Assembly (NCBI RefSeq): GCF_002099425.1
Contig: NW_018344001.1
Span: 1,718,501-1,782,500 of the forward strand
Origin: Phascolarctos cinereus
Taxonomy: Eukaryota; Chordata; Mammalia; Diprotodontia; Phascolarctidae
Length of the DNA stretch: 64,000 nucleotides
Reading direction: 5' to 3'
Both the position numbers and the translations under genes were made by a program. Below are positions 11,285 through 23,639 of this stretch, piece by piece; the stretch's first letter is position 1; the number at the start of each line of letters is the position of its first letter. The notes under the pieces were generated by a model. It was not told the DNA's origin. It did not search any database and was given only the letters and a program-made list of their open reading frames with translations.

Positions 11285-12860
11285 TGAAGGGACTTGGGGT
11301 CGGAGATCCAGAGCTGGGAGAGACCTCAAAGGCCCAGCCCCCTCATTTCGCGCACGGAGAAGGTTAAGGGCCGGATTTGCCTCCCAGTGCGCGTCAAAGC
11401 GAAGACCTGAGCCCCCGGTCCTCCGACTCGGCAGGACACAAACTACAGGCTTTCTTATTTTATTTGCTCCTCTCAGCCACCCTCCGATGATGTGGCGGTT
11501 ATTATTGTCCGTCGTTAGCGACAACCCAATATCGACGCTATCATTCCCCACGAAAAACTTAGCTCTAATCAAGATTAATAGCCGTCAGAGGTAGGAGTCG
11601 AATCCACGACTGCCTCTGACTCTCGTCTAGATTTATCACTCCCAGTGCTGCACGTTTTGGGCTCGTTTCAACCCCGCAGTAGGGATAGGAGGGCACCTCC
11701 TACCAGTGAAACCAGGCGACAGGAGCTCAGACAACTGGGAGGCCTCGGGCCCGGCCGTCCTCAGACGGTCCAGAACGGTTCCTCCTGGTGGAAGTGGGAT
11801 TTGGGCTGGACCACTATCAGTCACCGGCCTGGGAGTCTGGGCCAGAGAAGCCCCTTCTGTTTATGAAGCCCCTCCCTGCCTGAGAGCTCCAAACACTTGC
11901 ATAGAGCGCCCCCCCTTCCTTGGGACCCCCCTTCCCCTTTCCTCTGTGATCTGAGCTATCTCAGACGGACTCAGACAGGTGCAGTTTCCTAAGGGTAGCC
12001 ACATCTCAGGACACCCTCCACTGCCCTAACGACCTGCCTGGGGTGGGATAGGGGAGAGGCATCTGCTCGGGCAGGGGCTCAAGGGGCTCTAGCTGAGCTG
12101 CTGCAGCCACACAGAGAGGGAGGGCACTTAGCCCCCCAGGCCACTGAACCCGAACACCAACCCGCCTGCTCCTTCTTTCTTTTCCATCTTCTTTTCCTTT
12201 TTAATTTGAAATTCACAATCACAAACGTTCCATATACAAAGAACCCAAAAAGAGGATAGTATCTAAAACCGTGAATTTATATTATTTATATTTTAGAAGT
12301 GATCCTTGGGTGTGTATTTTAGTTGCTATTCTAAGCTAAATACATACTTTTTAAAAAGAAAAATCAGAGAGCAACCTCTGTGGCATTTTATTTAGACACA
12401 GTGCCTCGCCCGGTGCTTAATCAATGCTTGTTTGCTTCCTTGCACATGAACGACCTCCATGGAATTCTATAAACTGATGACCGCAGGGCCGAATCCCCCT
12501 CCCTGACCAGGTGCCACATTGTGTTCCAAAGACAAACTAAGTTTGGTGGAAAGAGAAGCGTTCAGATTTATTCTGACCCTTAGCATACTAGCAATGCAAC
12601 CAGAGGAAAGTCCTTCATCTCTCTCCTCCTCAGTTTCCTCCTCTGTAAAATCAGGGTCAGAATGTCTGCCGTCCTCCTCCTCAGAGGTGGATGTGAAGAT
12701 TAAATTGAAGAATTTGACCAGGATTTGTCTTATTATCACATGTGAGTTGGTCTTATTATCACTCTTAGTAACTGTGTGACCTTGGACAAGTCACTTAAGC
12801 TTCTTGGTTTTCAATCTCTCCTTGTCTATAAAATGAGGTTGTCAAAGAATCTATGAACTT
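11285..12860. mobile_element. MIR/CORE-SINE remnants in proximal intron 1
   Basis: Degenerate antisense copies lie at about 11290-11435 and 11500-11640. A short L2 tail (about 12405-12440, GCTTAATCAATGCTTG) and two sense MIRs (about 12590-12720 and 12765-12860) follow. Between 11650 and 12380 nothing specific was recognised. Confidence 0.5.
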
Positions 12861-12932
12861 GGATAGAAAAAAAATACATTTTAATTTTTACTACCATCTA
12901 ACTGATTTAGCAAATCCTTCAATCGCAAATTT

Positions 12933-12934
<2 letters not shown>

Positions 12935-12970
<36 letters not shown>
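12935..12970 (+). repeat. (CA)n microsatellite
   Basis: An uninterrupted CA dinucleotide run of about 36 nt follows AAATTTAAA. Confidence 0.95.
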
Positions 12971-12973
<3 letters not shown>

Positions 12974-14094
12974 AACAACCACACTTGCTTGTAAGCACCT
13001 GAGAAATGGTCCCTGTCATCGCTAGATTGCCCAAGAGGTCTATGAAATAAAAAAAGTTCAGAACTCCTGGACCAGGTGATGGCCCTTTCCAGCTCCGAAT
13101 ATTTGACTCTAGGAATATCTACAATTCTTTGCACATTTCAAAGTATTGTCATTATTACTAATAACCCAGTGGTTTAACCACAACCTTCAAATAGTTTAGA
13201 TGCTTTTGCTGCTAACATAGAGAAAACATCAAGAGATTCATGCAGTGCAGAGGGCTGCATTTGGAATCTTGGGGCCTGGGCTAGGAACAGAAGATCTGCC
13301 TCCTGGGGCAAGTCACTGGGCTGCCCTGACTCTTACTTTCTTCATCTGTCCAATGAAAGCTGCTCCAGAGGACCTTTCCTGGCTCTAAATTTCTGCTCTC
13401 CATGCTACGCAGAATATAAGAGCTGTTACTTATATAACAGAAGGAAGGGGGACTGGGCTGGGTCACTTTTCTGTTTTGGGATCTCAGGCATCTCAAACAG
13501 TTCATAGTAGATGCCTAAGAAATGCTTCCTACTTTGTAAATGACTAGAAATGTATTTTTGGTAACCGTCTGTGCAGTTTTCCTGACATGACTACTTGACT
13601 CCCTCTGACCTCATCCTTTCCTGTTACTCTAAAAGCTCCCCCAAACACAATTAAGCCAAGTAGCAACAAATGCAGCCTAACACAGTCATTTAGATAGCAA
13701 TATGGGGAGGAAGCAGGAGCATTCACTAACTTTGCAGTCAGGCCATGTGTCTGAACAGGGCCTCCAACGGTCTTGGGAAACTGACTTCAGCAATTTGGGC
13801 CCAGGACAAGGAGCACCCTGAAGGAGACGCTCTCCAAGTCACCATGCCCTCAGTCTCTACTTTATGTATCACTGATCACATATGTATGCCTAAGGGTCTT
13901 CCCATGCTAGGTCCTCAGTGGACAGAAGACAAGTAGCTGGTCGGTTTCATTTGGAACTGCTGTTGTCTTTAAAATCACGAGCCCAGTGGATTGAGGAAGA
14001 ATTCAGAGTCTGACAGCTGTCATGGGAGATATCAGGATTCAGTCACTGTGGAGCGTCGTGACATAGGCATTGAGATAATGCTTCCAGCTGCCGG

Positions 14095-14480
14095 GCTGTG
14101 CCCACCAAAGGGAGCACTCCGGTCTGTTGAGGGGTTTCTATGCACTATTAGCAGTGGCAAGCTGGGAAAGACCTGAGGCCTCATCTTGTCCCATGCCCTC
14201 AGACCAACTGGTGGTGGTCCTCCAGAGAAGCTAAGTGATTTACAGATGAGGCCTGGAGCGTTTCTGTAACCCACTCAAAGTCACACTGGTGGGAGGGAGC
14301 AGAGAAATGGGCCTTTGCCTCCAAACCAGTGCAGTGTCTCAAGCTTTCTCAAGTTCTCCTGGGGACTGCATCTGTACTAATGAGGCCTGGAGGGCAGTGA
14401 CCATGGCCCCCAGCCAGGAAGGAACAGAGCTGAGACCCAGACTTTGTTCCTTGCCTCCAAGGATGAAGCTCCTCCCACTA
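14095..14480 (-). mobile_element. CORE-SINE/MIR-like copy, antisense, degenerate
   Basis: GGGAAAGACCTGAGGCCTCA, GTGATTTACAGATGAGG and TGACCATGGCCCCCAGCC follow the order of the reverse CORE-SINE, with insertions. Quality is low. Confidence 0.35.
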
Positions 14481-14587
14481 CACTGAGCTGCCTCTCCCTT
14501 CTCTGTCCCTGTTAACAAACATTACAATTTAAACTCAATGAAGTGAGGACTCAGAGCCTAAGGAAACACTGTGAACTCTTTTTTAAA

Positions 14588-14712
14588 ATGAGGAAGGAAG
14601 GAGAGGGAGAGGGAAAGAGAGAAGGGGAAAGGGAGGAGGAGGAGGTGAAGGAAAGAGAGACACACACAGAGACAGAGACAGAGAGAGAGAAAGAAAGAAA
14701 GAGAGAGAACAT
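14588..14712 (+). repeat. Purine-rich GGAGA/GAGA simple repeat
   Basis: Nearly pure A/G run, with a short CACACA interruption near 14663. It generates artificial Glu/Arg ORFs. Confidence 0.9.
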
Positions 14713-15047
14713 TTCTGCTGACCAACAGACCTCTGCATGCAGTCTCAGGTATTGGGAAGGTTCTACTCACTTGTTTCATGCACGAGAGCCTAAGATAGAA
14801 TCTTCACTTTTTTGTAGGAAGATCTCCTGTCCAAAGGTGGATGGAGTTTGGACAAAAGGAGTGGAAAAGGCTTCCTTTCAGCAAAGGTTTGCAGATGAGT
14901 GAGAAGTGTCCCTGGAACATCCTGAAATGAAATTTTGTGAATTATGACATTCTGATAGGAGGAAGCTCAATTTCACACTAAGCCTTCTCACTCTAGTCAA
15001 AGGAAACTTTCTTCAAGTTTTGTTTCTTTTTCTCTTCTTTTCTTCTC

Positions 15048-15212
15048 TTCCTTCCTTCCTTCCTTCCTTCCTTCCTTCCTTCCTTCCTTCCTTCCTTCCT
15101 TCCTCCCTCCCTCCCCCCCTCCCTTCCTCCTTCTTTCTGTCCTTCCCTTTCCTTCCCTTCCCTTCCCTTCCCTTCACTCCCCTCCTCTCCCCTTCCCTTT
15201 TCTCTCTCTCAA
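15048..15212 (+). repeat. (CCTT)n and related pyrimidine repeat
   Basis: Tetranucleotide CCTT runs at about 15050-15103, then CCTCCCTCC and CCCTT variants to about 15212. Confidence 0.95.
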
Positions 15213-15624
15213 AATGGAATGGCCCTTTCCCAATATCTCAGTTATGAACCTTTTCTTGCATCAAAGACCATTTAGGAGAAGCTGACTGCCAAAGTGGTCA
15301 GGTCTGGTGTTGCAGGTGACATACCACCCTCTCAGCCTCCTAACTCATGCCTGAGAAGTCCAGTGTGTGTAATGGGCTGGGGCCCAGATTGGTCATCACA
15401 TTGATCAGAGATGGGATGGGTTTCCCTGTCACTCTTGTTCCCATTCACATCCCTCAGCTTCAATTCAGAGGCATCAAGTCCTCTAGCATTTCTCTGACTC
15501 CCTCACTTCATTTTATGGGTAACAGTAGTGATCTGTCCTATCCATGAACCACTACTTACTGGCTATTCTCCAGTTGATAGGTAGCTACTTCAGGTTTTGT
15601 GTGTTTGTTTTGGAAATGGTTTAT

Positions 15625-16625
15625 TCATGGGATCACAGATCTAGAGAGGAGAGACCCCAGAGGCCCAGTCCTCACTTTTGGGAAGCTGAGGCCTCAGAAA
15701 GTTCAGTGATTTGCCCAAGATCATGAAGGTAGGATGGATCAGGTGATAAGGATTTGGGGTATAAAATCAAAGGCCAGTAGCTTTTCCTCTGCTCTCTGCT
15801 CCACATCCTTGATGTCTTTCATTTATGTGGTGATCATTTCTGGATATTTCCCACTTCCTCCCTCCTTTCTTGCCACCCAGTTAAAATCTCCCTTAGGTAA
15901 TTAAGACAACACTTCTGCACAAGGAAAAGCAGTTGAATCACAACCACCAACTTAGAAACAGTCACTTTATGCAACATTCTGTCCCCTCTCCCCTGAGGAG
16001 GAAGAGGTGTGCTACGTTATCATTGGTTTTTAAGATTACTCTTCATTCACCTGATATCTGTTCTCAAAGACTTGAAAGTGGAAAGATAATGTAAATTAAA
16101 TATTAATAACAATTAAAACTTTGGGTTGAAATGCCTTAGATAGAGCAGAAAGTTCTTTTTCCTCAGACAATTAGGCCTTTAACTTTTGGGGTTTTGGCGG
16201 GGGGAGTGAGGGAGAGAAAGTTAGAGAAATATTAACTCATGAAGTACTAATATGACTATTTAGGATGTTCAGGAAAGGAGAATCGTTCATATATACTTTT
16301 TTCAAAGAGCTGGCAAAATAGAGAATGCTTTATTTTGTCCAGTGGGAGTCATTCAGAACCTTAATGCCAGAGTAATAGATAACTTCCCAACTCATCCCAT
16401 TCCTAAGGCAGAGACCCTGAGTTCTAGGTCTGAGGTCAAATCCCAATTTAGGCATTGATTTACAAAGCACTTTGCATCCATTATCTCATTCCTCAGCCCT
16501 GAGAGGTCAGTGCTATTATTACCTTCATTTTACAGATGAGGAGACAGGCTAGGAAGTAGCTGAGGTAAGATTTGAACTTGGGTCTTCTTGGCTTCAGGCT
16601 CACTGCTCTATCCACTGTGCCACCA
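15625..16625 (-). mobile_element. CORE-SINE and MIR, antisense, with unique DNA between
   Basis: A CORE-SINE-like copy lies at about 15630-15770 (GATCACAGATCTAGAGAGGA). A near-complete antisense MIR lies at about 16456-16624 (AAAGCACTTTGCATCCATTA, TTTTACAGATGAGGAGACAG). The stretch 15790-16440 between them shows nothing recognisable. Confidence 0.65.
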
Positions 16626-17219
16626 AATGTTGATATATGTCTTTATTGATGCTATACAAATATCAAACCAGCTCTGCTTAGCATGGACCCACAGGACTCA
16701 GGGAGCTCCGAGGCTCCCTTCCAGAGGCTAGAAATCGTTACCTATTTTATTTCACTATAAATCGCTTTTAATATGCCAAAGGACTCCTAAATGGGTGGTA
16801 GGTGAACTCTGTGCAAGTGATCATGTTTCACAATATGGGTGCAGGAGCAATACTGCATGAGGGCTCAGAATCCTGGGCTCCATTCAGAGTCTTGTAGTAG
16901 AAAATAGTCTAGCCTCTTTGTTAGCATTCAGAGTACCGATTGGTTCTACCCTAACAAAAATGGTGGCTTTTCAGGATTATGTAGCCCAGGCCCTGAATGT
17001 ATGCCCATTCAATAGGTGTTTTGTCTACAGTGATGGCCAAGTGCTTTGGAAAGCAGAAGGGGCTGGTCAGCTAGCTTAGGCGCAGAGCCCTGTGTTGGGC
17101 TGAGGTCAGCGCTGGCCGCCATGCCTGGTGGGATGCTCTCCTCCTTGCTGTTCTGGCCCCTTCGGCCTTGAGGGCCCTCCTTCACAACAGTTACCTATGA
17201 GTTTTTCTGTATAAACATG

Positions 17220-18130
17220 GTGGATATTTATATATTTGTCCATCTTGTTCTGCTGTCCCCCATTAGAATGGAAGTTCCTTGAGGGTAAGCGTTTTCTTTT
17301 TGTCTTATATCCCCAACATGTAGCCCAGCGCCTGGCCCAGGGTAGGCAACTAGGTATAACAAAGCACAGAACCTTGACTGGAGTGTGAACTGCGGTTGAG
17401 ACACTTACTGGTGTCATTGTTAGTATTTGTCCTTCTTTCTCAAAGAGGACCAAAGACATCACGAGGGTGACATCTTGGCTTGAGCATGAACTGAATTGAA
17501 GTGAGGCAGAGCTGTGCAAAATCATCAGCCTCACCCTCTCCTCTAGAACCATCGAAGTCCAGTGGCAGGACAAAAGTCAAGATGACCAGGGATAGTGATG
17601 GCTGGCCTGCAATGAGGCGGATGTTGTAACCTTGGGCAAGTCACTTATCCCCTGTCTGCCTCAGTTTCCTCATCTGTAAAATGGGGATGATAATAATAAC
17701 ATCTACCTCCCAGGGTTATTGTGAGAACCAAATGAGATAGTCTTTGTAAAATATTTAGCACATAATAAGTTCTACATAAATGTTGGCTATTACCATCATT
17801 ATTTTTGAGAGTATTATTATTATTAAAGAAGTCATCTCTGGGACTTCGAGGCAAGGCTGGACGACCATTGTCCGCCGTCTTTCAGTGTGGCTTCACTTTG
17901 GAGTTTGAGTAGGACCAGATTCAGGCCACCTGAGTCCCTGCCAAGTTTTAGGGTCACAGATTTAGAACTGGAAGGAGCCTTTGTCCAACCGTCTCACTTT
18001 AGAATCCCTAGAGTCAGATGACTTGTCCAGGGTCACACAGGTGGTAAGTCAAGCAGTTGGAATTTAAACTCAAGTCCTGTGACTCCGTGTCCTGTCATCC
18101 TTCCACTTCAGACATTCCAAAGTCTTGTGA
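17220..18130. mobile_element. L2 3' end, marsupial SINE, MIR and CORE-SINE in series
   Basis: Sense L2 3' end at about 17220-17370. A sense marsupial SINE at about 17403-17620 (CAAAGAGGACCAAAGACATC, GAGGCAGAGCTGTGCAAAAT) is of the same family as the antisense copy at 19705-19885. A sense MIR lies at about 17621-17810 and an antisense CORE-SINE at about 17945-18130. The named SINE family is marsupial-restricted as far as recalled. Confidence 0.65.
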
Positions 18131-18314
18131 TTCTATGATTCTTAGTAATATGGACCCGTATAAAACCATGAGAGGACAAGGCAAACGGCAGTATTATCAA
18201 GCACCCAAAGAAGCTGCAGAGAGAAAGTGCTTCAGGGGAGAGGTGTGTCTCAGGAGATCTGAGAAGAGCCATCCTGGATGGGACACAGGACACCACTTGA
18301 GACAGCCAGGAGAC

Positions 18315-18900
18315 AGTAGAAGTCTGGGCCTGGACTTAGGAAGACCCGAGTTTGAATCCTGCCTCCCATGCTTTACTTTTCCTGTTATTAGCCGAGTGAC
18401 CCTGGGCCAGACTTAATTAACCTCTCCCAACCTCAGTTTCCTTGTGGTGAAATGGGAATAATAATAATAGTAGCACCTACCTTCTGGGGTTGCTGTGAGA
18501 ATCAAATTAGAGACTACATGTAAAGTGCTTTGCAAACTAATGTTTTAATTAGTTTAATTATTACTAGTATTTTAGTAATTATTAGCTGTTATTGTCATTG
18601 TTGTTGCTGTTGATTGTAGGACTTGAAGAATGTCCAGGATTTAAGTAGGTGCAGAGGAGCAGTGAGATTATTTGGGTGTAATGAAGAAATGTCTGGCAGG
18701 AGCAAGCCGGTTGTGTTCAGGTCACAGGGAAGGGACTGGTCTGACAGAGTCAGCAAGGCCTAGAAGATGAGGCTTCTAAGGGGGAGATCAGGCTGCAGCT
18801 TGGTCCTGGGGGCAGCAAGGAGGCCATGGAGGGCTCTTGAGCAGGGGAGTGGCCTGATGGTGGTGCTGTCTTTGGGACACAGGCTTATTTAGCTGGAGGA
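18315..18900. mobile_element. Sense MIR followed by antisense L2 fragment
   Basis: MIR at about 18315-18560 (AGTGACCCTGGGCCAGAC core and AAAGTGCTTTGCAAACTAA tail). L2-like reverse sequence from about 18620 to 18890 (GGAGGCCATGGAGGGCTC). Confidence 0.6.
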
Positions 18901-19704
18901 GAGACTGGACACAGGGAGACAGTCATTGGCAGTGACCTCAGGTGAGGCAACAAGGGTCTCCTTGATGGTGGTCACATGTAAATGGACAAAATTGGGTAGT
19001 TCCTCTCAAAATTGCTTCCTAACAAAGCTCAGCCGGGGTGGTGCCTCTTGCTTCTTGATTTCCCCAATTCCCCCAATGTTTACGTTTTTGCATACATTTT
19101 GGATTTGAGAGGCCGTCATTCTCTCTGACAGAGAGCTGGACGTGAGCCAGGAGAGCTGGGATCAGGTCCCATTTCTGACACATGCTTGTTGTGTGGCCCC
19201 AGACAAGTCCTTTAACCTTTCCCCACACCAGATTACTCTAAGATGATAGACTGGAAAGTGCCTACCTGCACTGATGGGTTGGAGTCCCCTCTTCCTGGAG
19301 TTCTGATGTTGATGAAATCACAGATCTAGTCTCTATCACCTTTTTTTTTTGCTTTTGTTTTGTTTTGGGGTTTGGGGTTCATTCATATATTTTGTCTGCT
19401 CACAACTAGCAACATAAACTGGCAGGGGTTTTTGAGAAGATGCCACAATCATAGCTTCCATTTCACAGCCCAATTCAAATCCACGGATGAAATAAAGTAC
19501 AAAGGGAGGAGATGACTTCCTTGCAAGGAAAATAAGATTTGTTGTCTGTGAAGGAAAATCCTTTTCAGGTTAGTATCTTCACCGAGATTTCTTATTTGAG
19601 GGCGGCTTTCTTTAGTCTGTGTAAAAATAGGACAGCATTATATAATCTTCTTCCAGTATCTAGTTAAAGTCAAGTATCGGGAAATCTTGTCAATGTAACG
19701 TCTG

Positions 19705-19885
19705 GGGCCATTTCTTGTCGTCATGATCTGTATCTGGCCACTGGACCTAGATGGCTCCGGAGGAGAGAGTGAGGCTGGTGACCTTGCCCAGCCCTCCCTC
19801 ACTTAAATCCAATTCACTTGCAAGTCATGACATCATCTGGCTGATGTCATGGTCCTCTTCAAAAACAAAGGACAAACAGCAATAG
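19705..19885 (-). mobile_element. Marsupial SINE, antisense
   Basis: TGATCTGTATCTGGCCACTG, CAAGTCATGACATCATCTGG and TTCAAAAACAAAGGACAAAC form the reverse complement of the element at 17403-17620. Confidence 0.65.
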
Positions 19886-20604
19886 AATGTGCCAGGCTAC
19901 AGCTTACAGATGGACCTCACATCTTTGGCTTTCAAGGAGTCCAGGTGTGAAAGGATGACGTTGGTCTGTAGGACAAGCCCATGGAAACAAAACCCTCAAA
20001 GGAGGAGGATGAAACCACCGTGGTGGACAGTCATCAGAGAAAGTTGGAAAGGGCCCCGGGATGATCTAGTCCAGCTGCCCTCACTTTCCATGTGAATTGC
20101 AGAGAGGCCCAGAGATGTGCCTCAAAGCACCCAGGCAATTAGTGGTGAGGCAGGGAGCAGGACTCCAGCTTCCTGACTTCAAGGCGGGTTTGAGTTGGGG
20201 TCGTTGGTTGGCTTTTCATCTCAACTGTGCTCCCTGCCCAGTTCTACAGTGGTCATGCTCTCAATTGGAGGAGGGAGAGGAGGGTCATATTATCTGGTTA
20301 TCCTCAACTGGGAGATTTTAAGCACTGTGCACAAAAATCTCAAAGGACACATGGGAGTCATGGGGAAGGGTGATTAATTGGAGTCTACTGTGAGGAACCT
20401 ATGGAAAGTGATACAGTTAAAAGGCAAAACTGTGAATCAGAAATAAAGACCGGTTTTCCCATGAATACATTTGACAGTATCTTAGACTACTCAGTAGCGA
20501 TAGAACTAAAAACAGAACTAAGCAAAAAAAATTAGGAAAAAATAGTAAAAACTGAAACCAGACCACATCATTTTCAGGTTGGATGTTAACTTCTAACAAC
20601 TACT

Positions 20605-20862
20605 ACGTTGCTGTACAGAGTTTTCAGTTGGGTATGACTTCTTGTGACCTCATTTGGGGTTTTCTTGGCAAAGATACTAGACTGATTTGCCATTTCCTTC
20701 TCTAGCTTATTTTACAAATGAAGAAACTGACACAAACAGGGTAAAGTGACTTGTGTAGGGTCACACAGCTAGAAACTGTGTGAGGCTGCATTTGAACTCA
20801 CAAAGATGAGTCTTTCTGATTCCAAGCCCAGCACTCTATTCATTGTGCCACCTAGCTGCCCT
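20605..20862 (-). mobile_element. Mar1-like SINE, antisense
   Basis: Runs from the LINE-derived tail (CAGTTGGGTATGACTTCTTG) through TTGGCAAAGATACTAGACTG to the tRNA-like head ending GTGCCACCTAGCTGCC. It sits just past the 3' side of the NRSN1 retropseudogene and may have obscured that copy's A-tail. Confidence 0.8.
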
Positions 20863-21129
20863 AGCAAAGGCTGGTCTAAAATTATACATCACTTTCAAAA
20901 AACACAGAAGATGACAAAGTCACAGCATGTCAACAAGTATTTCTGTGAGCTCTCTTGGTTTGGTAAAGAGAAACACACACTATAAAGAGGGGGATGCCTG
21001 TAGGAGTTCCGATCAGCTTTCCCTCGCAGCTGGCTGGTGCCTGAGGGGAGTGACAAGCCATATCTGGCCATTAATGTGATGTCCTCCCAAATAACTGATA
21101 CGTCCACATCACAGAGGTGAGTCAGGATA

Positions 21130-21690
21130 ACGTTTGGAGTTTCGGTTAAAGGTTGGATGTGATGAATTCTGGATGTAGTGACAGGCAACTGGTTTCCCCT
21201 GGGCTGGAGCCTTGGTGATGGGCTGGGCTGGCCATGGGCTTTGAAGTCTGCTTCCTCTCTGAGCTTCTGCTGAACGTATTTTTCTTCTTTGGAGTAGCCT
21301 TTTTGCGAAAGCAGACGTCACTAGTAAGGCGACCATGGTCATCCCTCCAATACAAAATAACAGCCTACAGCTGTCTAGTGCTCCATTAAACTGAATGGCG
21401 TGGGAATCCACCATTACTTCCCCTCCCTCTCCGACGGCTTCGGTTTAGGGGTCACGAGAAAGCCCACTGCCAGAAGAGTCAACCCTAAGATTGGCAAGAT
21501 TGTGCCAGAGATGAGTCTGGCCTTCCAAAGAGCTGAGCTCCACCTATTAGGGGATCTCTGGATCTGAAACTCAGCGTCACACTCTGAGGTGGAAGCTGTG
21601 AAACTGAGGCATGTAGCTTCAGACTCCACGGCGCTGCCGTCCTCCCTCAGGCACTTTTCTGTGCTTTAGAGGGAATCTGCCAGAACTTTG
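21130..21690 (-). pseudogene. NRSN1P: NRSN1 (neurensin-1) processed pseudogene
   Basis: Minus-strand translation matches neurensin-1, a neuronal vesicle membrane protein, with no intron visible across the whole coding length. In order the pieces are: PEGGRQRRGV and SYMPQF (human EGGYQRYGV, SYLHQF); EFQIQRSPNRWSSALWK with LISGTILPILGLTLLAVGFL; EAVGEGGEVMVDSHAIQFN; LFCIGG; YSKEEKYVQQKLREEADFKA; and PVTTSRIHHIQPL for the C-terminus. These pieces fall in three frames. The ATG position reads CAA, a TGA interrupts GV-SY, a one-base loss follows LVTPK, about four codons are missing before LFCIGG, and at least two more shifts follow. No target-site duplication or A-tail was resolved. Downstream 3'-UTR-like sequence may extend to about 20890. 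Confidence 0.9.
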
Positions 21691-21904
21691 CTCAGTGGGC
21701 GAATTCTCCAAGAGGCCTCCCCGCCACCAGGAGGTGCTAGAGTAGGGTGTTGGGGCCATAACAAAATGGCGACAGTGCCATGAGAGGAGCTAGGCTTGGG
21801 CCATTGAGTCGTTTGGGGATGTAGCCCAGTAGCTGAGCACATGCTTTGCCTCGGTGTGGTCATGGCATCTTTTTGAAGGCCGTGGGAATGGGAATGGGAA
21901 TCAG

Positions 21905-22115
21905 TGGAATCCTGGCTCTGTTCCTTCCAGGCTGTGTGACCGTGGCTGAGTCACTTCACTTCTGCGTGCCTCAGTTTCCTCATCTGTAAAATAGGGACAA
22001 TCAGCCCCTCCCTCTCAGGGCTGTGGTGAGGACCTGATGAGATGCCATTTGTAAAGCTCTTAGCATGGTGCTTGGCACGCAACAGGTGGTACATAAGGCC
22101 AGCTCTCTCCATGCA
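21905..22115 (+). mobile_element. MIR SINE, nearly complete
   Basis: TCCTGGCTCTGTTCC head, GTGTGACCGTGGCTGAGTCA core, CTCATCTGTAAAATAGGGAC, and GCATGGTGCTTGGCACGCAA tail. Confidence 0.8.
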
Positions 22116-22424
22116 GAACAATCTCATTTGGTCATTAAAAGGCGTCTCCTTTGACTTTCAGCTTCCACTGCGTTTTGGGTGTTTGTGACTGGATTCGGCC
22201 AATGAGTCTGTTGTAAGAGAGCAAGGACGTTTCTGAGGCGTCACGAAGCCTGAGAAAGCGGAGCTCTGATTACAGGTGGGAAGCGGGAGGCCCCACGGCC
22301 CGTCTCCGGCTTGTGGGGAGATTGTGGGCCCAATGTTAGTGACATGATCCCTCTTCTTAGGGCTCCCCTGCTTGACCAGGACGTTGCTATTGGGGGATGT
22401 CACATTTAATTCAGAGAGCGTGCA

Positions 22425-23400
22425 TGAAATGCCTGCTGTATGCCCGGCACTCTGCTAGGCACCGGGGGACACAAAGATGTGCTGCCCTATTGAGGGGAAG
22501 CAGAAGCAGCTACAGAGTATGCACGGAATGGATGGAGAGTCATGGGGTGGAAGGCATCGCCTCTGGGCTGCGGCCGGGGGGATGGAGGACATCCTGGTGC
22601 TGGCATGGGCCAAGGCGGAGCTCCAAGGAGGGGGGGGATCCCAGGTGAGGAGGCCACCTATGCAAAGGTGCAGAGATGGGAAACGAGAGATCCCAGGGGA
22701 GGAAAAGCTGGAAGGTCGGTCTGGCTCCATTGTCTCCAGAGCGCAGGGAGAAGAAAAGCATACAGAAAAATCACTTTGGCAGCTAAAGCGGGTGCTTCTG
22801 AACTGAGAAGAAGGAGGCGGAGCCACATGAGCCTCTGGGGTATTGAGTCAGAGAAGAGTTTGTGAACAGGCCTGCGGGGTGTGCTCAGAACCCGTCACAG
22901 TGTTAGAGCCAGGCCTGCAGCGCCTGGAGAGGCCCGACAGGCCCACCCCCACCTTGTGACCGCCCTCCTGACCCGGGCTTGGTGAAAGCCTCCTTCACCG
23001 GAGATTCCCCTCCATCCTGAGGTAGCCCATCCCCCTCCTGCTTTGAGCAGATTTGTCGTTGGGAACGTTTTGTTTGATTTGGTTTCAATGTTTTAATTGA
23101 GCTGCATTCTGCCTCTGTGAGTTCCCTCATGTGGAAACACGAGGGCCCTCGGAACATTCGAAGTTAATCATCATGGCCCAAGTCCCCAGAGTTCTTTAGG
23201 CTGGAGAGGGGCTGTTTAGTCTGGAGAAGAGGAGGCCGGTGGAGGGGGCTGTTGAGGAGAAGCTGCCTTCCTTGAGAGTTGAGCTTTGGCTCAGAGGAGC
23301 GGAGCCTGGGGCTTTCCAAGAGAGAGAGATGCCTGGGGAGGGCTGAGACTGAGCAATCCTTCAGACAATGGGAGGCAGACCCGGGAGACAAGCAGAGGGC
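22425..23400. mobile_element. L2 and CR1/L3-type LINE remnants
   Basis: 22425-22860 follows the L2 order (GCTGTATGCCCGGCACTCTG, AAAATCACTTTGGCAGCTAA). 23165-23400 resembles a degenerate CR1/L3 3' region (GGCTGGAGAGGGGCTGTTTA). ORFs on both strands here are chance. Confidence 0.45.
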
Positions 23401-23639
23401 GCTGGGGCTGTGGGTCAGGGTGCCCCCGCTTTGGGCTCTTCAGGCAATTCCCATTTGGCCTCCTCATTGGAATGGCCTTTCTTGTGTCTTCACCACTTCA
23501 TTCTTGCACATCTCCCAACCTTCCCCTTCCCCTTGTAGCGTTCTTCTCCGTGGCAGCCTACCTATATTTTCTCTTCAAAATATCATTTTTATGTCTTGTC
23601 AGGCTGTTCAGATTATATCTGGCCAGCCTCAGGCATTTC

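Noticed and set aside
17106-17573. 155-codon minus-strand ORF
   Set aside because: Runs through an L2 3' end and a marsupial SINE; no protein family recognised.
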